Notes: a model not told the origin generated them from the sequence alone. A stretch of DNA of 64,000 nucleotides from an uncultured Bacteroidota bacterium (GCA_902511755.1 CABXGL010000004.1:1-64000); one strand, 5' to 3'; counted from the stretch's first letter, positions 16,989-25,509 are shown. A program made the numbers and translations.

Positions 16989-17571
16989 GTTTACCTTTTA
17001 CCCATCCTGTTTTCTGTAAATATTTTTCAGCACTCTCTACAGCTCCTTCTTCAATAGAAGTTCCCATAGAATCATTCCATCGATTTAGATAACCAAACAA
17101 AGAAATTACACCTGTAATTTCTACAATTTCACCTTCATCCCAATGTTTCTTTAATTCTTTTATTATTGTTTTATTTACATTATTAGGAACTTGTGATGCA
17201 GCTAAGGAAAAATCTAATGCCGCACGTTCAGCATCATTAAAAGAATTATGTGTTCTATAATTCCAAATATTATCTAATTGTTCTTGTTTTGCTCCATAAC
17301 GTTCAGCTGCTCTAATCGCATGAGCTTGGCAATATCTGCAGCCAGTTGCATTACTTGAAACCCATGCAATCATACGTTTAAGAGTTGATGTTACCCGTCC
17401 TTTATTAGACATAACAGCTTTATTTAAATTAATAAAGGCTTTACTTATTTCTGGACGTATTTGCATGGTAAGGACAGAATTAGGACAAAACCCAAGTGTT
17501 TCATTAAAGAACTCAGCTAGTTTTTTAGTTTCAGAATCATAATCTGGTGTTAAAGGAGTAATTAATGGCAT
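16981..17571 (-). CDS. Carboxymuconolactone decarboxylase/AhpD-like peroxidase-related protein
   Basis: A 196-residue helical protein of the AhpD/CMD superfamily, of the larger uncharacterised peroxidase-related group. The redox motif is CRYCQAH (CxxC then His) at about residues 78-84, with an Arg-rich helix before it (TLKRMIAWVSSNATG). Proteins with this motif can act as alkylhydroperoxidases with a thiol relay. The C-terminal part with SLFGYLNRWNDSMG is typical of the long subgroup. Two microprotein frames follow on the same strand, the first overlapping by 8 bases. The natural partner is unknown. Confidence 0.82.
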   Translation of the reverse strand: MPLITPLTPDYDSETKKLAEFFNETLGFCPNSVLTMQIRPEISKAFINLNKAVMSNKGRVTSTLKRMIAWVSSNATGCRYCQAHAIRAAERYGAKQEQLDNIWNYRTHNSFNDAERAALDFSLAASQVPNNVNKTIIKELKKHWDEGEIVEITGVISLFGYLNRWNDSMGTSIEEGAVESAEKYLQKTGWVKGKHV

Positions 17572-17715
17572 CTTATTTATTATAAATTACATTGTTTGAT
17601 TAAAATTAATTATTCCTTTTAAAAAATACTATTGAGATTTTTTATTTTAGAAATATAAGAAATATGTAAAAGCTAATAAAATGGTTATAGCATTGAATTT
17701 TTATTTGACATTCAT

Positions 17716-18783
17716 TTACCTAAAAATGAATCCGTTTTTCATTGGGTCATTTGGATCAATTACAAAAGTTTGCATTCCTGTGATGTAAGCAGTTCCTTCT
17801 ACTTGTGGAATAACAGCCTTAAAGGGCCCGTAATCTTGTTCAGAAATCACAGAACCTTTGAATACTGAACCGATAATACTTTCAATTGTCATGGTTTCTC
17901 CGTAGTCAATTTCTTTTCTTGCTTTATGAATGGCCATTCTACCCGAAATTCCAGAACCTGTTGGGCAGCGATCTACTTCTCCTTCAGCAAAAATACAGAC
18001 GTTTCTACTGTCAGTTCCAGAGGATTGTTTCTGATTATCTATAAAAATCGTTCCGTAATTAAAACTCAAATCTTTTTCGAAAGGATGTACAATTTCTTTG
18101 TCTGCTTTTATTACAGCATTTTTGATTTTCATTCCATTGTTAATTAAAGCTCTGTAGGAATCTGTGCTTAAATCAAAATCAAAATTGTTTTTAGCCATGT
18201 CTACATACGCATAAAAAGCACCTCCATAGGCCAAATCATAGGTCACTTTTCCTAATCCTTTAACTTTTACAGTTCTATCTAAACCAACAACAAAACTTGG
18301 GACACAATGAAAACGAACTCCTGTTACCTGTCCGTTTTTAACATTTACAAAAGAAGTGATTCTTCCGCAAGGCGCATCAATTTTAAGAACATTGTCTCCT
18401 TCTTTTATGTCAACCCAATTCATTTTAATGGCTAATGTAGAAATAGCAATAATTGCATGACCACACATTGTTGAGTATCCTCCGTTGTGTAAAAAGATAA
18501 TTCCAAAATCTCCCTGATCGTCATTTGGAGGTAATAAAATACATCCATACATATCTGCATGTCCACGAGGTTCAAACATCAATGTTGTTCGTAAATAATC
18601 AAAGTTTTCTTTGCAATTGAGTCTGTATTCTAAAACTGAATTTCCTTTTAATTCTGGAAACCCATCAATAATAACACGTAAAGGTTCTCCACCTGTATGC
18701 ATGTCTATAGTTTTGATCTGTAACCAATCTTTATTTGGTGTAAAATTATTTTTTGAAAGTATGTTTTGATATGTTTTACTCAT
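17716..18783 (-). CDS. trans-3-hydroxy-L-proline dehydratase (proline racemase family)
   Basis: A 355-residue protein of the proline racemase superfamily. The first catalytic residue is Cys107 in TMCGH. The second, Cys in racemases and 4-hydroxyproline epimerases (SPCGTG), is Thr275 here in DRCPTGSG. A Cys/Thr pair is the mark of trans-3-hydroxy-L-proline dehydratase, which makes delta-1-pyrroline-2-carboxylate. Note that an adjacent Cys273 exists, two residues earlier, and could mislead annotation. The next gene, overlapping by 8 bases, is a pyrroline-2-carboxylate-reductase-like protein, so the operon can turn trans-3-hydroxyproline into L-proline. The 60-base line at 17761 contains 23 G or C, above the local norm. 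Confidence 0.82.
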   Translation of the reverse strand: MSKTYQNILSKNNFTPNKDWLQIKTIDMHTGGEPLRVIIDGFPELKGNSVLEYRLNCKENFDYLRTTLMFEPRGHADMYGCILLPPNDDQGDFGIIFLHNGGYSTMCGHAIIAISTLAIKMNWVDIKEGDNVLKIDAPCGRITSFVNVKNGQVTGVRFHCVPSFVVGLDRTVKVKGLGKVTYDLAYGGAFYAYVDMAKNNFDFDLSTDSYRALINNGMKIKNAVIKADKEIVHPFEKDLSFNYGTIFIDNQKQSSGTDSRNVCIFAEGEVDRCPTGSGISGRMAIHKARKEIDYGETMTIESIIGSVFKGSVISEQDYGPFKAVIPQVEGTAYITGMQTFVIDPNDPMKNGFIFR

Positions 18784-19735
18784 TTAAACATTTGTTATAA
18801 TAATAATTCGCAGCTGCTAAATCTTCCAAAGCATGACCAACAGATTTAAAAACTGTAATTTCTTCCTTATTAATTCTTCCTGTTTTTTCACTAGAACATA
18901 ATTGAAATAAATCAGCTTTAATATCTTCTTGTTTTAATGTTTTGTTTTTCAATGGAGTCACAATATCACCACTTTCTTTTAAGGCACCTTGAAAAGTATC
19001 GACATAAACAGATGCTTTTGAAATTGTTTCATCATCTGCTTCTCGCATGTCTGTTTTATAAGAACCAACCAAATCAATATGTTGTCCTATTTTTAAATAT
19101 TTCCCTAAAACAAGTGGTGTTTTTGATAACGTAGCGCAAGAAATAATGTCAACTTCCCCTATCTTTTCTTCTATGGTTTTTATAGCCATAATTTTAAAAT
19201 TTTCATTTTTTAATGCATCACAAATAGTTATTGCTTTTTTAAAATTTCGCCCCCAAACAAACACTTCTTTTATAGGACGAACAGCAGCATGTGCTTTGAT
19301 TAAATTTGTAGACAAGGCTCCAGTTCCAATCATTAATAGAGAGGATGCATCTTTTCTTGATAAATAGGAAGATGCCAAAGCAGAAGCAGCAGCAGTTCTT
19401 TTTACAGTTAAGCTTTTGGCTTCTATAATTCCTTTAATAAACCCTTTTAAGGCATCAAAATAAATATAAACTCCATGGATGGATGGTAAATCAAATTGTC
19501 CATTTTCTGGATTTACAGTTATAACCTTTACTCCAACATTTTTATTTGGAACCCAGGCAGGCATTAAAAACAAAGTAGAGTCGGCCTGTACTTTTGGATT
19601 TGGAAAATCGTGATGATGACGCATTGGAACGATAACTTCATCAGAAGAAAAACAGTGTTTTATTTCAGAAATCAATTCCAAGAAATTGGTGTTTTCCTCA
19701 ATAAATTCAGTGCTAATTTGTTTGATTTTATTCAT
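18776..19735 (-). CDS. Delta-1-pyrroline-2-carboxylate reductase (ornithine cyclodeaminase/mu-crystallin family)
   Basis: A 319-residue protein of the ornithine cyclodeaminase/mu-crystallin family. The N-terminal part contains MRHHHDF and later MLIMPAW-like text (LFLMPAWVP), the substrate side; the Rossmann NAD(P) site is LLMIGTGALSTNLIKAH near residue 135. IDLVGSYKTDMREAD is a typical family motif. In ornithine cyclodeaminase the fold removes ammonia from ornithine; in this context, overlapping the hydroxyproline dehydratase gene by 8 bases, reduction of delta-1-pyrroline-2-carboxylate to L-proline is much more likely. It is the first gene of the operon, divergent from the serine dehydratase gene. 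Confidence 0.8.
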   Translation of the reverse strand: MNKIKQISTEFIEENTNFLELISEIKHCFSSDEVIVPMRHHHDFPNPKVQADSTLFLMPAWVPNKNVGVKVITVNPENGQFDLPSIHGVYIYFDALKGFIKGIIEAKSLTVKRTAAASALASSYLSRKDASSLLMIGTGALSTNLIKAHAAVRPIKEVFVWGRNFKKAITICDALKNENFKIMAIKTIEEKIGEVDIISCATLSKTPLVLGKYLKIGQHIDLVGSYKTDMREADDETISKASVYVDTFQGALKESGDIVTPLKNKTLKQEDIKADLFQLCSSEKTGRINKEEITVFKSVGHALEDLAAANYYYNKCLNE

Positions 19736-19844
19736 AGGATAAAAATACGTAAAAGGCTTGATACATTAAGCTTTTGGCTTATTTGATAAAATTACATTTG
19801 AAGATTTATCAAAAAAGTTAAATTTATACATAATGGCTATATTT

Positions 19845-19927
19845 ATGAAATAAAAAAACTTCTGCTTTTATCAGCATTTGTGTTTTTGAGTTGCCAGCCT
19901 AAAAAGAAAATAGAGTTAATTTTATGA
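19845..19927 (+). pseudogene. Lipoprotein signal-peptide remnant overlapping the serine dehydratase start
   Basis: One frame reads IKKLLLLSAFVFLSCQPKK, a textbook lipoprotein signal with lipobox FLSC, and ends at TGA 19925-19927. An ATG-AAA at 19845-19850 is out of frame with it by one base, so the present frame has no clear start codon. The TGA overlaps the ATG of the next gene (19924-19926). It looks like the front end of a broken lipoprotein gene, now a leader to the serine dehydratase gene. Confidence 0.5.
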
Positions 19928-21516
19928 AGTTGAATAAACAAAATGTCCCGGGAATTTTTAATGATGTCATTGGACCAATCATGCGAGGACCGTCAAGCTC
20001 ACATACAGCGGCGGCATGGCGTGCTGCGAAAACTTCTATGGATATCTTAAATGAACCTCTTAAAAAAGCTATTATTGACTTTGATAAGGATGGTGCGTGG
20101 GCGTCTAACTATAGAGAGCAAGGCACATCGCTTGGAATAGAGGGAGGGTTGTTAGGTTTAGAAATGACTGATGACCGAATGAAAAACACAGAATTAGTTG
20201 CCAATGAGCTGGGTGTTTCAATACATTATGAAATAAATTCATTTAAAACAAATCATGTAAATACGTTTCGCTTATTGTTGGAAAGTATTAATGGAAAAAA
20301 TATTCAAGTAGTGGCTATATCAATAGGTGGAGGATCCTTTGAAATTCAAAATATTGATGGTTTTGAGGTTAAAATTTGCGGAGATTTTTACGAGGTATGT
20401 CTTTTTAATAGCTCAAAAGAAACGAGTTTAGAAAATTTTAAATCTATGTTTCCACAAAGCAAATCTATTGTCGAATCATTTAGCGGCGATAGACGGCTTA
20501 TAAATATGAAGTTCTCAAAAGAAGTTTCTGACAAAACAATTAAAAAATTGAATCATATAGTAAGCTTTGATAAATTAATTATTACAAAACCGGTATTACC
20601 AATTATTGCAGGTAACGAAACGGACCTGCCATTTACTTCGGTTTCATCACTTTTAGAATTTGCCGAAAAAGAAAATCTCGATTTGGGAGCACTTGGATTG
20701 ATTTACGAACAATGCCAGAGTGGATTAGAAGATTCTGCTGTCATTAATAGAATGAAGAAACTTGTTAGCATCATAGAGAATAGTATTAAAACAGGTTTAG
20801 AAGGAACGACCTATAAAGATCGAATTTTGCCACAACAATCCCATTTAATCAATAGTGCAAAAAAACGTAATAAAATTCTACAAAATTCTATTATTAATCA
20901 AATTATAGAAAATGTATCGGCAATAATGGAATCGAAAAGTGCTATGGAAGTTGTTGTTGCAAATCCAACGGCTGGTTCTTGTGGTGTTGTAGGGGGAGTA
21001 TTAAGAGCGGTAGCAGACGATATAAATGCGACTCAAGACGAATTGATTGAAGCGTATTTTGCCACGGGAATTATTGGGGTGTATTTTGCAATGGGACCAG
21101 GGTTCTCTGCTGAGGAACATGGTTGTCAAGTTGAATGTGGAGCATCAGCAGGAATGGCAGCTGCTGGCATAGTTCAATTATTTGGAGGAACAGCTAGACA
21201 GGCCGTTGATGCAGCCTCTATGGCAATTCAAAATATGATTGGATTGGTTTGTGACCCTATAGCAGATCGCGTAGAAGCACCTTGTTTAGGAAAAAATGTC
21301 AGTGCAGCTGTAAATGCGCTTTCATCAGCAACAATGTCTTGTGCTGGCTATAATGCTCTTATTCCTCTAAATGAGGTTATAGAAACTGTTTCTTCAGTTA
21401 GCAAACAAATGCCAAGTTGTGTTAAATGTACGGGAAAGGGTGGACTTGCTATGACAAAAACTGCTTGTGCTATAAAGAAGAAAATGACATCAAAAAAAAT
21501 CATAGTTACTCCCTAA
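19924..21516 (+). CDS. sdaA: L-serine ammonia-lyase, iron-sulfur type, single chain
   Basis: A 530-residue one-chain L-serine dehydratase. The N-terminal half (beta domain) starts with IGPIMRGPSSSHTAAA and has an ACT-like region near residue 130 (NIQVVAISIGGGSF). The C-terminal half (alpha domain) carries VVANPTAGSCGVVGGVLRA, GFSAEEHGCQVECGASAGMA, and CVKCTGKGG, with the Cys residues that hold the 4Fe-4S cluster. It turns L-serine to pyruvate and ammonia. Its start overlaps the remains of a lipoprotein signal. The 60-base line at 21061 contains 30 G or C, far above the window norm, so horizontal gain is likely. The gene follows, divergently, the hydroxyproline pathway. Confidence 0.92.
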   Translation: MKLNKQNVPGIFNDVIGPIMRGPSSSHTAAAWRAAKTSMDILNEPLKKAIIDFDKDGAWASNYREQGTSLGIEGGLLGLEMTDDRMKNTELVANELGVSIHYEINSFKTNHVNTFRLLLESINGKNIQVVAISIGGGSFEIQNIDGFEVKICGDFYEVCLFNSSKETSLENFKSMFPQSKSIVESFSGDRRLINMKFSKEVSDKTIKKLNHIVSFDKLIITKPVLPIIAGNETDLPFTSVSSLLEFAEKENLDLGALGLIYEQCQSGLEDSAVINRMKKLVSIIENSIKTGLEGTTYKDRILPQQSHLINSAKKRNKILQNSIINQIIENVSAIMESKSAMEVVVANPTAGSCGVVGGVLRAVADDINATQDELIEAYFATGIIGVYFAMGPGFSAEEHGCQVECGASAGMAAAGIVQLFGGTARQAVDAASMAIQNMIGLVCDPIADRVEAPCLGKNVSAAVNALSSATMSCAGYNALIPLNEVIETVSSVSKQMPSCVKCTGKGGLAMTKTACAIKKKMTSKKIIVTP

Positions 21517-21562
21517 ATCAAACATAGATTAATGAATTAATATTATTAGAACCCTCCGAATT

Positions 21563-22462
21563 ATGACTATAGCTATTTGGATTACCCTTATTATATTATC
21601 AATATTTTTTATATACTTTCTAAGCAAAGACGTTATTAAACACCGAAAAGTTTTGGAAAATGTTAGCGTTGTGAAAACAGCTTTAATCGGGTTTGTTGTT
21701 AATTTTTTTGATGTTCTTGGTATCGGTGCTTTTGCCCCACAAACGGCATTGTTGAAATTTACAAAACAAACAGAAGACAGGATTTTACCTGGCACATTGA
21801 ATGTATCAAACACAATTCCAGTTTTAATCCAAGCCTTGATTTTTATTCAAATTGTTGAAGTAGAACCCGTTACCCTGATATCCATGTTGTTATCAGCAGC
21901 AGTAGGTGCTATTCTTGGTGCTGGAATAGTTGCAAAGTTGTCTGTAAAAAAAATTCAGTTAACCATGGGATTTGCCTTACTAGTTACTGCTTTTTTTATG
22001 TTATCCGGACAAATGAATTGGATACAAAACGGAGGAGAAGCTATTGGCTTAAATGGAGGAAAATTAGCCTTAGCAATTGGAGCAAATTTCATTCTTGGTG
22101 CTTTTATGACTGTAGGAATTGGTTTGTACGCTCCTTGTATGGCTTTAGTCTATGCTTTAGGAATGTCCCCTTTGGTAGCTTTCCCAATCATGATGGGTTC
22201 CTGTGCTTTTTTAATGCCACCAGCATCAGCAAAATTCATTAAAGAAGGTGCTTATAACAGAAAAGCTTCAGTGTCTATGGCTATCCCTGGAATTATTGCT
22301 GTTTTAATTGCTGCATTTCTAGTAAAATCATTGCCGCTCAATACACTTAGATGGGTGGTAATTGTAGTTATAATTTACACTTCTTTAGTAATGTTAAAAT
22401 CAGGCTTAAATAGTAGAAATCAAGAAATCATTCCTCAAAGTAAAATGAAACATTACATTTAG
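21563..22462 (+). CDS. TauE/SafE family membrane exporter
   Basis: A 299-residue membrane protein with about eight helices and two similar halves, as in the TauE/SafE (DUF81) family. Family text includes GFVVNFFDVLGIGAFAP in the first half and GIGLYAPCMALVYALGMSP in the second. Members export sulfite, sulfoacetate or other small anions, and some act in import of organic acids. It starts 47 bases after the serine dehydratase gene on the same strand, so it may be in the same operon, though the substrate is not obvious from this. The gene is convergent with the Coq4-motif gene with three bases between stop codons. Confidence 0.82.
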   Translation: MTIAIWITLIILSIFFIYFLSKDVIKHRKVLENVSVVKTALIGFVVNFFDVLGIGAFAPQTALLKFTKQTEDRILPGTLNVSNTIPVLIQALIFIQIVEVEPVTLISMLLSAAVGAILGAGIVAKLSVKKIQLTMGFALLVTAFFMLSGQMNWIQNGGEAIGLNGGKLALAIGANFILGAFMTVGIGLYAPCMALVYALGMSPLVAFPIMMGSCAFLMPPASAKFIKEGAYNRKASVSMAIPGIIAVLIAAFLVKSLPLNTLRWVVIVVIIYTSLVMLKSGLNSRNQEIIPQSKMKHYI

Positions 22463-22465
22463 TGA

Positions 22466-23020
22466 TTAATTATTATCAAAATAAAAAATCAATCCTAAGA
22501 TTCCTAGGATTAATGGAGAGAGAAGAATGATTTGACAAAAAAATGACCAAAAAATAAATTCAATCCATTGTAAAATTCCCATTTCAGTATGTTGTTCTTT
22601 TTTAGTGATTTCAATTAACCTATCAAGTTCCATTTTCATAAAATCAGATTTGCTTAATCCTAAATTAATTAACCCATGATTGTTAAGTGCTTTCTTAAAA
22701 CCTTTAAATACTGATTTCGGATATATCCATAAAGTAAGACCGAATGTTAAAAAAATGAAAGTATTAATTGGAAAATATTTCCAGAAACCTGTTCCTATTT
22801 CCCAACCAGAAATAAATGCTTCACCTTTCCAAGATGTATCGCAATTATTTAAAACGTGTTCAAGGTCATGAATATGAATAACATCTTTGCGAAATTTTGG
22901 GTTAGGCAAAGTGATGTTTATAAACCAAATTTTTACTTGAAAAGTGTCATAAGCAATTCCACCATTTTTAGCTATTCCATTTTTTAAATAGAATTCATTT
23001 AATACTTTTTCTAATTTCAA
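22466..23020 (-). CDS. Coq4-motif (HDxxHx11E) membrane protein
   Basis: A 184-residue protein carrying HDLEH at residues 51-55 and Glu67, which fits exactly the metal-binding HDxxHx11E motif of the Coq4 family. Text around it, VLNNCDTSWKGEAF, also resembles Coq4 (HVLTGYDTS-type). Two hydrophobic stretches follow (about residues 86-101 and 155-180), so the protein is likely membrane-bound, unlike yeast Coq4, which is peripheral. Coq4 takes part in ubiquinone synthesis; flavobacteria make menaquinone, so the same role is not expected. No operon partner is evident: the next minus-strand gene upstream is 96 bases away. Confidence 0.6.
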   Translation of the reverse strand: MKLEKVLNEFYLKNGIAKNGGIAYDTFQVKIWFINITLPNPKFRKDVIHIHDLEHVLNNCDTSWKGEAFISGWEIGTGFWKYFPINTFIFLTFGLTLWIYPKSVFKGFKKALNNHGLINLGLSKSDFMKMELDRLIEITKKEQHTEMGILQWIEFIFWSFFCQIILLSPLILGILGLIFYFDNN

Positions 23021-23116
23021 TAATTTATTTTTTTATTTCTATTCATTTTCATACTTCAAAAAAAATAAATTATTTAAAAAAAAAAAATGATTTGGATCAT
23101 ATAATTTTCTATTGTT

Positions 23117-23551
23117 TTATTTTTTAATTGCTATAGCATTATCTATTAAATAAACTCCACTAGTAACATCATCTCTTTTTAATCTAAGAATTCCAGTAAC
23201 AGTAACTAATTCATCCATCAAAAAATCGTCATAACCTGGTTTTAACCTTAATTCTATTGCTGATTCAGGACCACCAAACCCACAAAAAAAACATTCAGCA
23301 TAAGGGTTTTCTGATAAAATAAATATACCCTCATCTGGTGAAAGAGTTAGCATGTATCCCGTAATTCTAACTTCCTTATTGTCTAAAGATTCTACAGCTT
23401 CACCGAAGTGCGCAACTTTAACATATCCATATTGATCTTTACTATATTCAGATTCATAATAAACATACCTTAATTTTAACCAATCGATTTCAATTTGAGA
23501 AAATAGACTGTTTGAAATAAGAAGAATGATAATATAAAAGAATTTATTCAT
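23117..23551 (-). CDS. Exported DUF3299-like protein of an ABC exporter cluster
   Basis: A 144-residue exported protein (signal ending SLFSQ). The mature part has an OB-fold-like pattern: KEVRITGYMLTLS, then SPDEGIFILSENPYAECFFC, GFGGPESAIELRL, and VTVTGILRL. It looks like the DUF3299 family. Its start overlaps the end of the permease gene by 8 bases, so the three genes form one unit. In Pseudomonas a zinc-regulated cluster (PA4063-PA4066) combines an ABC ATPase, a permease and a DUF3299 lipoprotein; the same trio is seen here. The cysteine pair (CFFC) may bind metal. The family call is moderate. Confidence 0.6.
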   Translation of the reverse strand: MNKFFYIIILLISNSLFSQIEIDWLKLRYVYYESEYSKDQYGYVKVAHFGEAVESLDNKEVRITGYMLTLSPDEGIFILSENPYAECFFCGFGGPESAIELRLKPGYDDFLMDELVTVTGILRLKRDDVTSGVYLIDNAIAIKK

Positions 23552-24731
23552 CTGCTAGAATTTTTGATATATTCATTTTGTAAACTTGAATAGCTGGGAT
23601 TAAAGACGATATCAATCCAATTAAAAAAGATAAGCCTAAAAGCCAATATTCTTCATTTAAAATTTTAATTGAATCAAGGTTGTAATTTATACTTTCATCC
23701 ATTAATGAAGATACAAACATTACGCCAAATCTGCTAAATAATAATCCAATTGCAAAACCTGCAATTGTAAGAATTAGGCTTTCAAAAATTATCATTCTAG
23801 ATAGTTGAAATCTTGAGGCACCTAAAGTTCTTATCAAAGCCATTTCATATTTTCTATCATTCATAGAATTAAATAAATTTATAAAAAGACTAAATCCAGA
23901 AACAATTATAATTAAATAGGCTAGATAGGTTAAAGTTTCAATTCCGAATCCAAAAAGTTTAAATAATCTAGAAATTTCGTATGATGGAACCGCTGCTTGT
24001 AGATTTGTGTTTTCATTGATTTGTCTAGGAAATCGAATTATATTCATTGGGCTTTTGAATTTAATCAGCATAGCAGTTATTTCTTTATTTTCATCTTCAT
24101 ATTCCTCATCATCATGAGAACTATGTATATTCCAAACACTTTCAGGTGAGGTAATTATAAGCTGATCCATAACAGAATTTGATGACTCTAATAATCCTAC
24201 AACTTTAAAACTCTTATCAGAATGGGATTGGCCTGTTTCTCTTAGTCCATGTGAGGTGATCAAATTATCTCCTAGTTTAATGTTTAATTTTTCATATACT
24301 TTTGAGCCAACTAAAACTTCGTATGGATTGTCCCATTCTTTACCTTGCTTTATTACACCCTTGTATAATTCAATTAATTTTTTTTCAGCACCTACAATTC
24401 TATACCCTTTGTAATTATCACCATAAAGTAGTTTTATGCTTGAACCAACCATTTTATTATTACTAATTTCTTCTGCTTCTTCAAGAGAAATATTACCTGT
24501 TGGAGAGTCTATGTGATAAACAGATGAAAGTATTAGTTGAAGAGGACTTCCTTTTGCCCCTACAACCATATCAATTCCTCTCAAATTATTTTCCATTTGA
24601 TCTTTTATTAATGAATTTAATTGAAGCAGTAATGATATAATTCCAATACCTAGAGCTAATAAAGCTACAGTGATTAAAGAGCTTAGCGGTTTATTGAAAA
24701 TATTTTTTATGCTTAATTTAAATATATTCAC
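23544..24731 (-). CDS. FtsX/MacB-type ABC transporter permease with His/acidic loop
   Basis: A 395-residue permease: one N-terminal helix (residues 16-37), a large periplasmic MacB-like domain, then three C-terminal helices ending in PAIQVYKMNISKILADE, as in LolC/MacB proteins. Within the periplasmic part there is a His- and acid-rich loop (residues 203-216, HSSHDDEEYEDENK) and HGLRETGQSH at 161-170. The start is GTG, overlapping the TGA of the ATPase gene by 4 bases. In such transporters the domain works with an ATPase to move lipids, lipoproteins or substrates from the periplasm. A metal-related task is inferred from the loop and the DUF3299 partner. Confidence 0.85.
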   Translation of the reverse strand: MNIFKLSIKNIFNKPLSSLITVALLALGIGIISLLLQLNSLIKDQMENNLRGIDMVVGAKGSPLQLILSSVYHIDSPTGNISLEEAEEISNNKMVGSSIKLLYGDNYKGYRIVGAEKKLIELYKGVIKQGKEWDNPYEVLVGSKVYEKLNIKLGDNLITSHGLRETGQSHSDKSFKVVGLLESSNSVMDQLIITSPESVWNIHSSHDDEEYEDENKEITAMLIKFKSPMNIIRFPRQINENTNLQAAVPSYEISRLFKLFGFGIETLTYLAYLIIIVSGFSLFINLFNSMNDRKYEMALIRTLGASRFQLSRMIIFESLILTIAGFAIGLLFSRFGVMFVSSLMDESINYNLDSIKILNEEYWLLGLSFLIGLISSLIPAIQVYKMNISKILADE

Positions 24732-25351
24732 AATTCGATGGATTTTTTAAAATGTTTCTTTAATCTACTATCGTGAGTAATTACTATAAGTTGAGCTCCG
24801 AAATCTGTAGCTTGTTTTTTTAAAAGTTTAATTACATTGGAGCAATTATCATCATCTAAACTGGAGGTAGGTTCATCAGCCAAAATTAATTTAGGAGAAT
24901 TTACAATAGCTAAGGCTATTGAAACTCTTTGTTTTTCTCCTTGACTTAATTGATTTGTCTTTTTGTTTAACTTATCAAAAATGTTTAAGTTTTTTAGAAT
25001 ATTTTCAATTCTTTTATTGTCTTTTTTGTTTGCTATATATTGAGCAAGTTCTAAATTTTCTTTTACAGTTAATGAATTTACAAAATGTGGTTTTTGAAAT
25101 ACAATTCCTATATTATCTCTTCTAAATATATCAAGTTGAAATGAAGAAAGTTTAGTAAGTTCTTTTCCAAACAATTCGATTGATCCTGAATTCGACTTTA
25201 GCAGACCTGATAAAAGATGTAATAATGTAGTTTTTCCAATTCCAGAATTACCAATAATTAACAAATTCTCTCCACTTTCGAGATTTATATCATGAAATTT
25301 AAAGAAAACTTGATTGTCGTAATTAAACTTAATTTCCTTGGTTTTTATCAT
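24728..25351 (-). CDS. ABC transporter ATP-binding protein (LolD/MacB class)
   Basis: A 207-residue ATPase subunit. Walker A is GNSGIGKTT (near residue 33), the signature motif is LSQGEKQRVS, Walker B is LILADEPTSSLDD, and the H-loop is VITHDSRL. The short length and the FQKPHFVNSLTVKENL Q-loop fit the LolD/MacB class. It couples to the permease gene, which begins inside its stop codon, and is the first gene of the trio. A divergent M28 peptidase gene starts 208 bases away; the spacer holds the likely promoters of both but no clear consensus box. Confidence 0.88.
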   Translation of the reverse strand: MIKTKEIKFNYDNQVFFKFHDINLESGENLLIIGNSGIGKTTLLHLLSGLLKSNSGSIELFGKELTKLSSFQLDIFRRDNIGIVFQKPHFVNSLTVKENLELAQYIANKKDNKRIENILKNLNIFDKLNKKTNQLSQGEKQRVSIALAIVNSPKLILADEPTSSLDDDNCSNVIKLLKKQATDFGAQLIVITHDSRLKKHFKKSIEL

Positions 25352-25509
25352 GAATTTATAAGGTTCTAATTAATAATAGTAATACTAACTTTTTAGAAAA
25401 TAAATATAATGATATTAAAAATACCTAATCCAAAAATAAATTATAATAACCACCTATAAAAGATCTGTACTATTCAATAAAGTATTCTTTCTATAAGGGG
25501 AATAAGATT

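Noticed and set aside
17716-18783. 4-hydroxyproline 2-epimerase or proline racemase
   Set aside because: The second catalytic Cys is replaced by Thr275; the Cys at 273 is two residues off the catalytic position, and the partner gene fits the dehydratase route.
18776-19735. Ornithine cyclodeaminase
   Set aside because: The family match is real, but overlap with the hydroxyproline dehydratase gene makes pyrroline-2-carboxylate reductase the better call.
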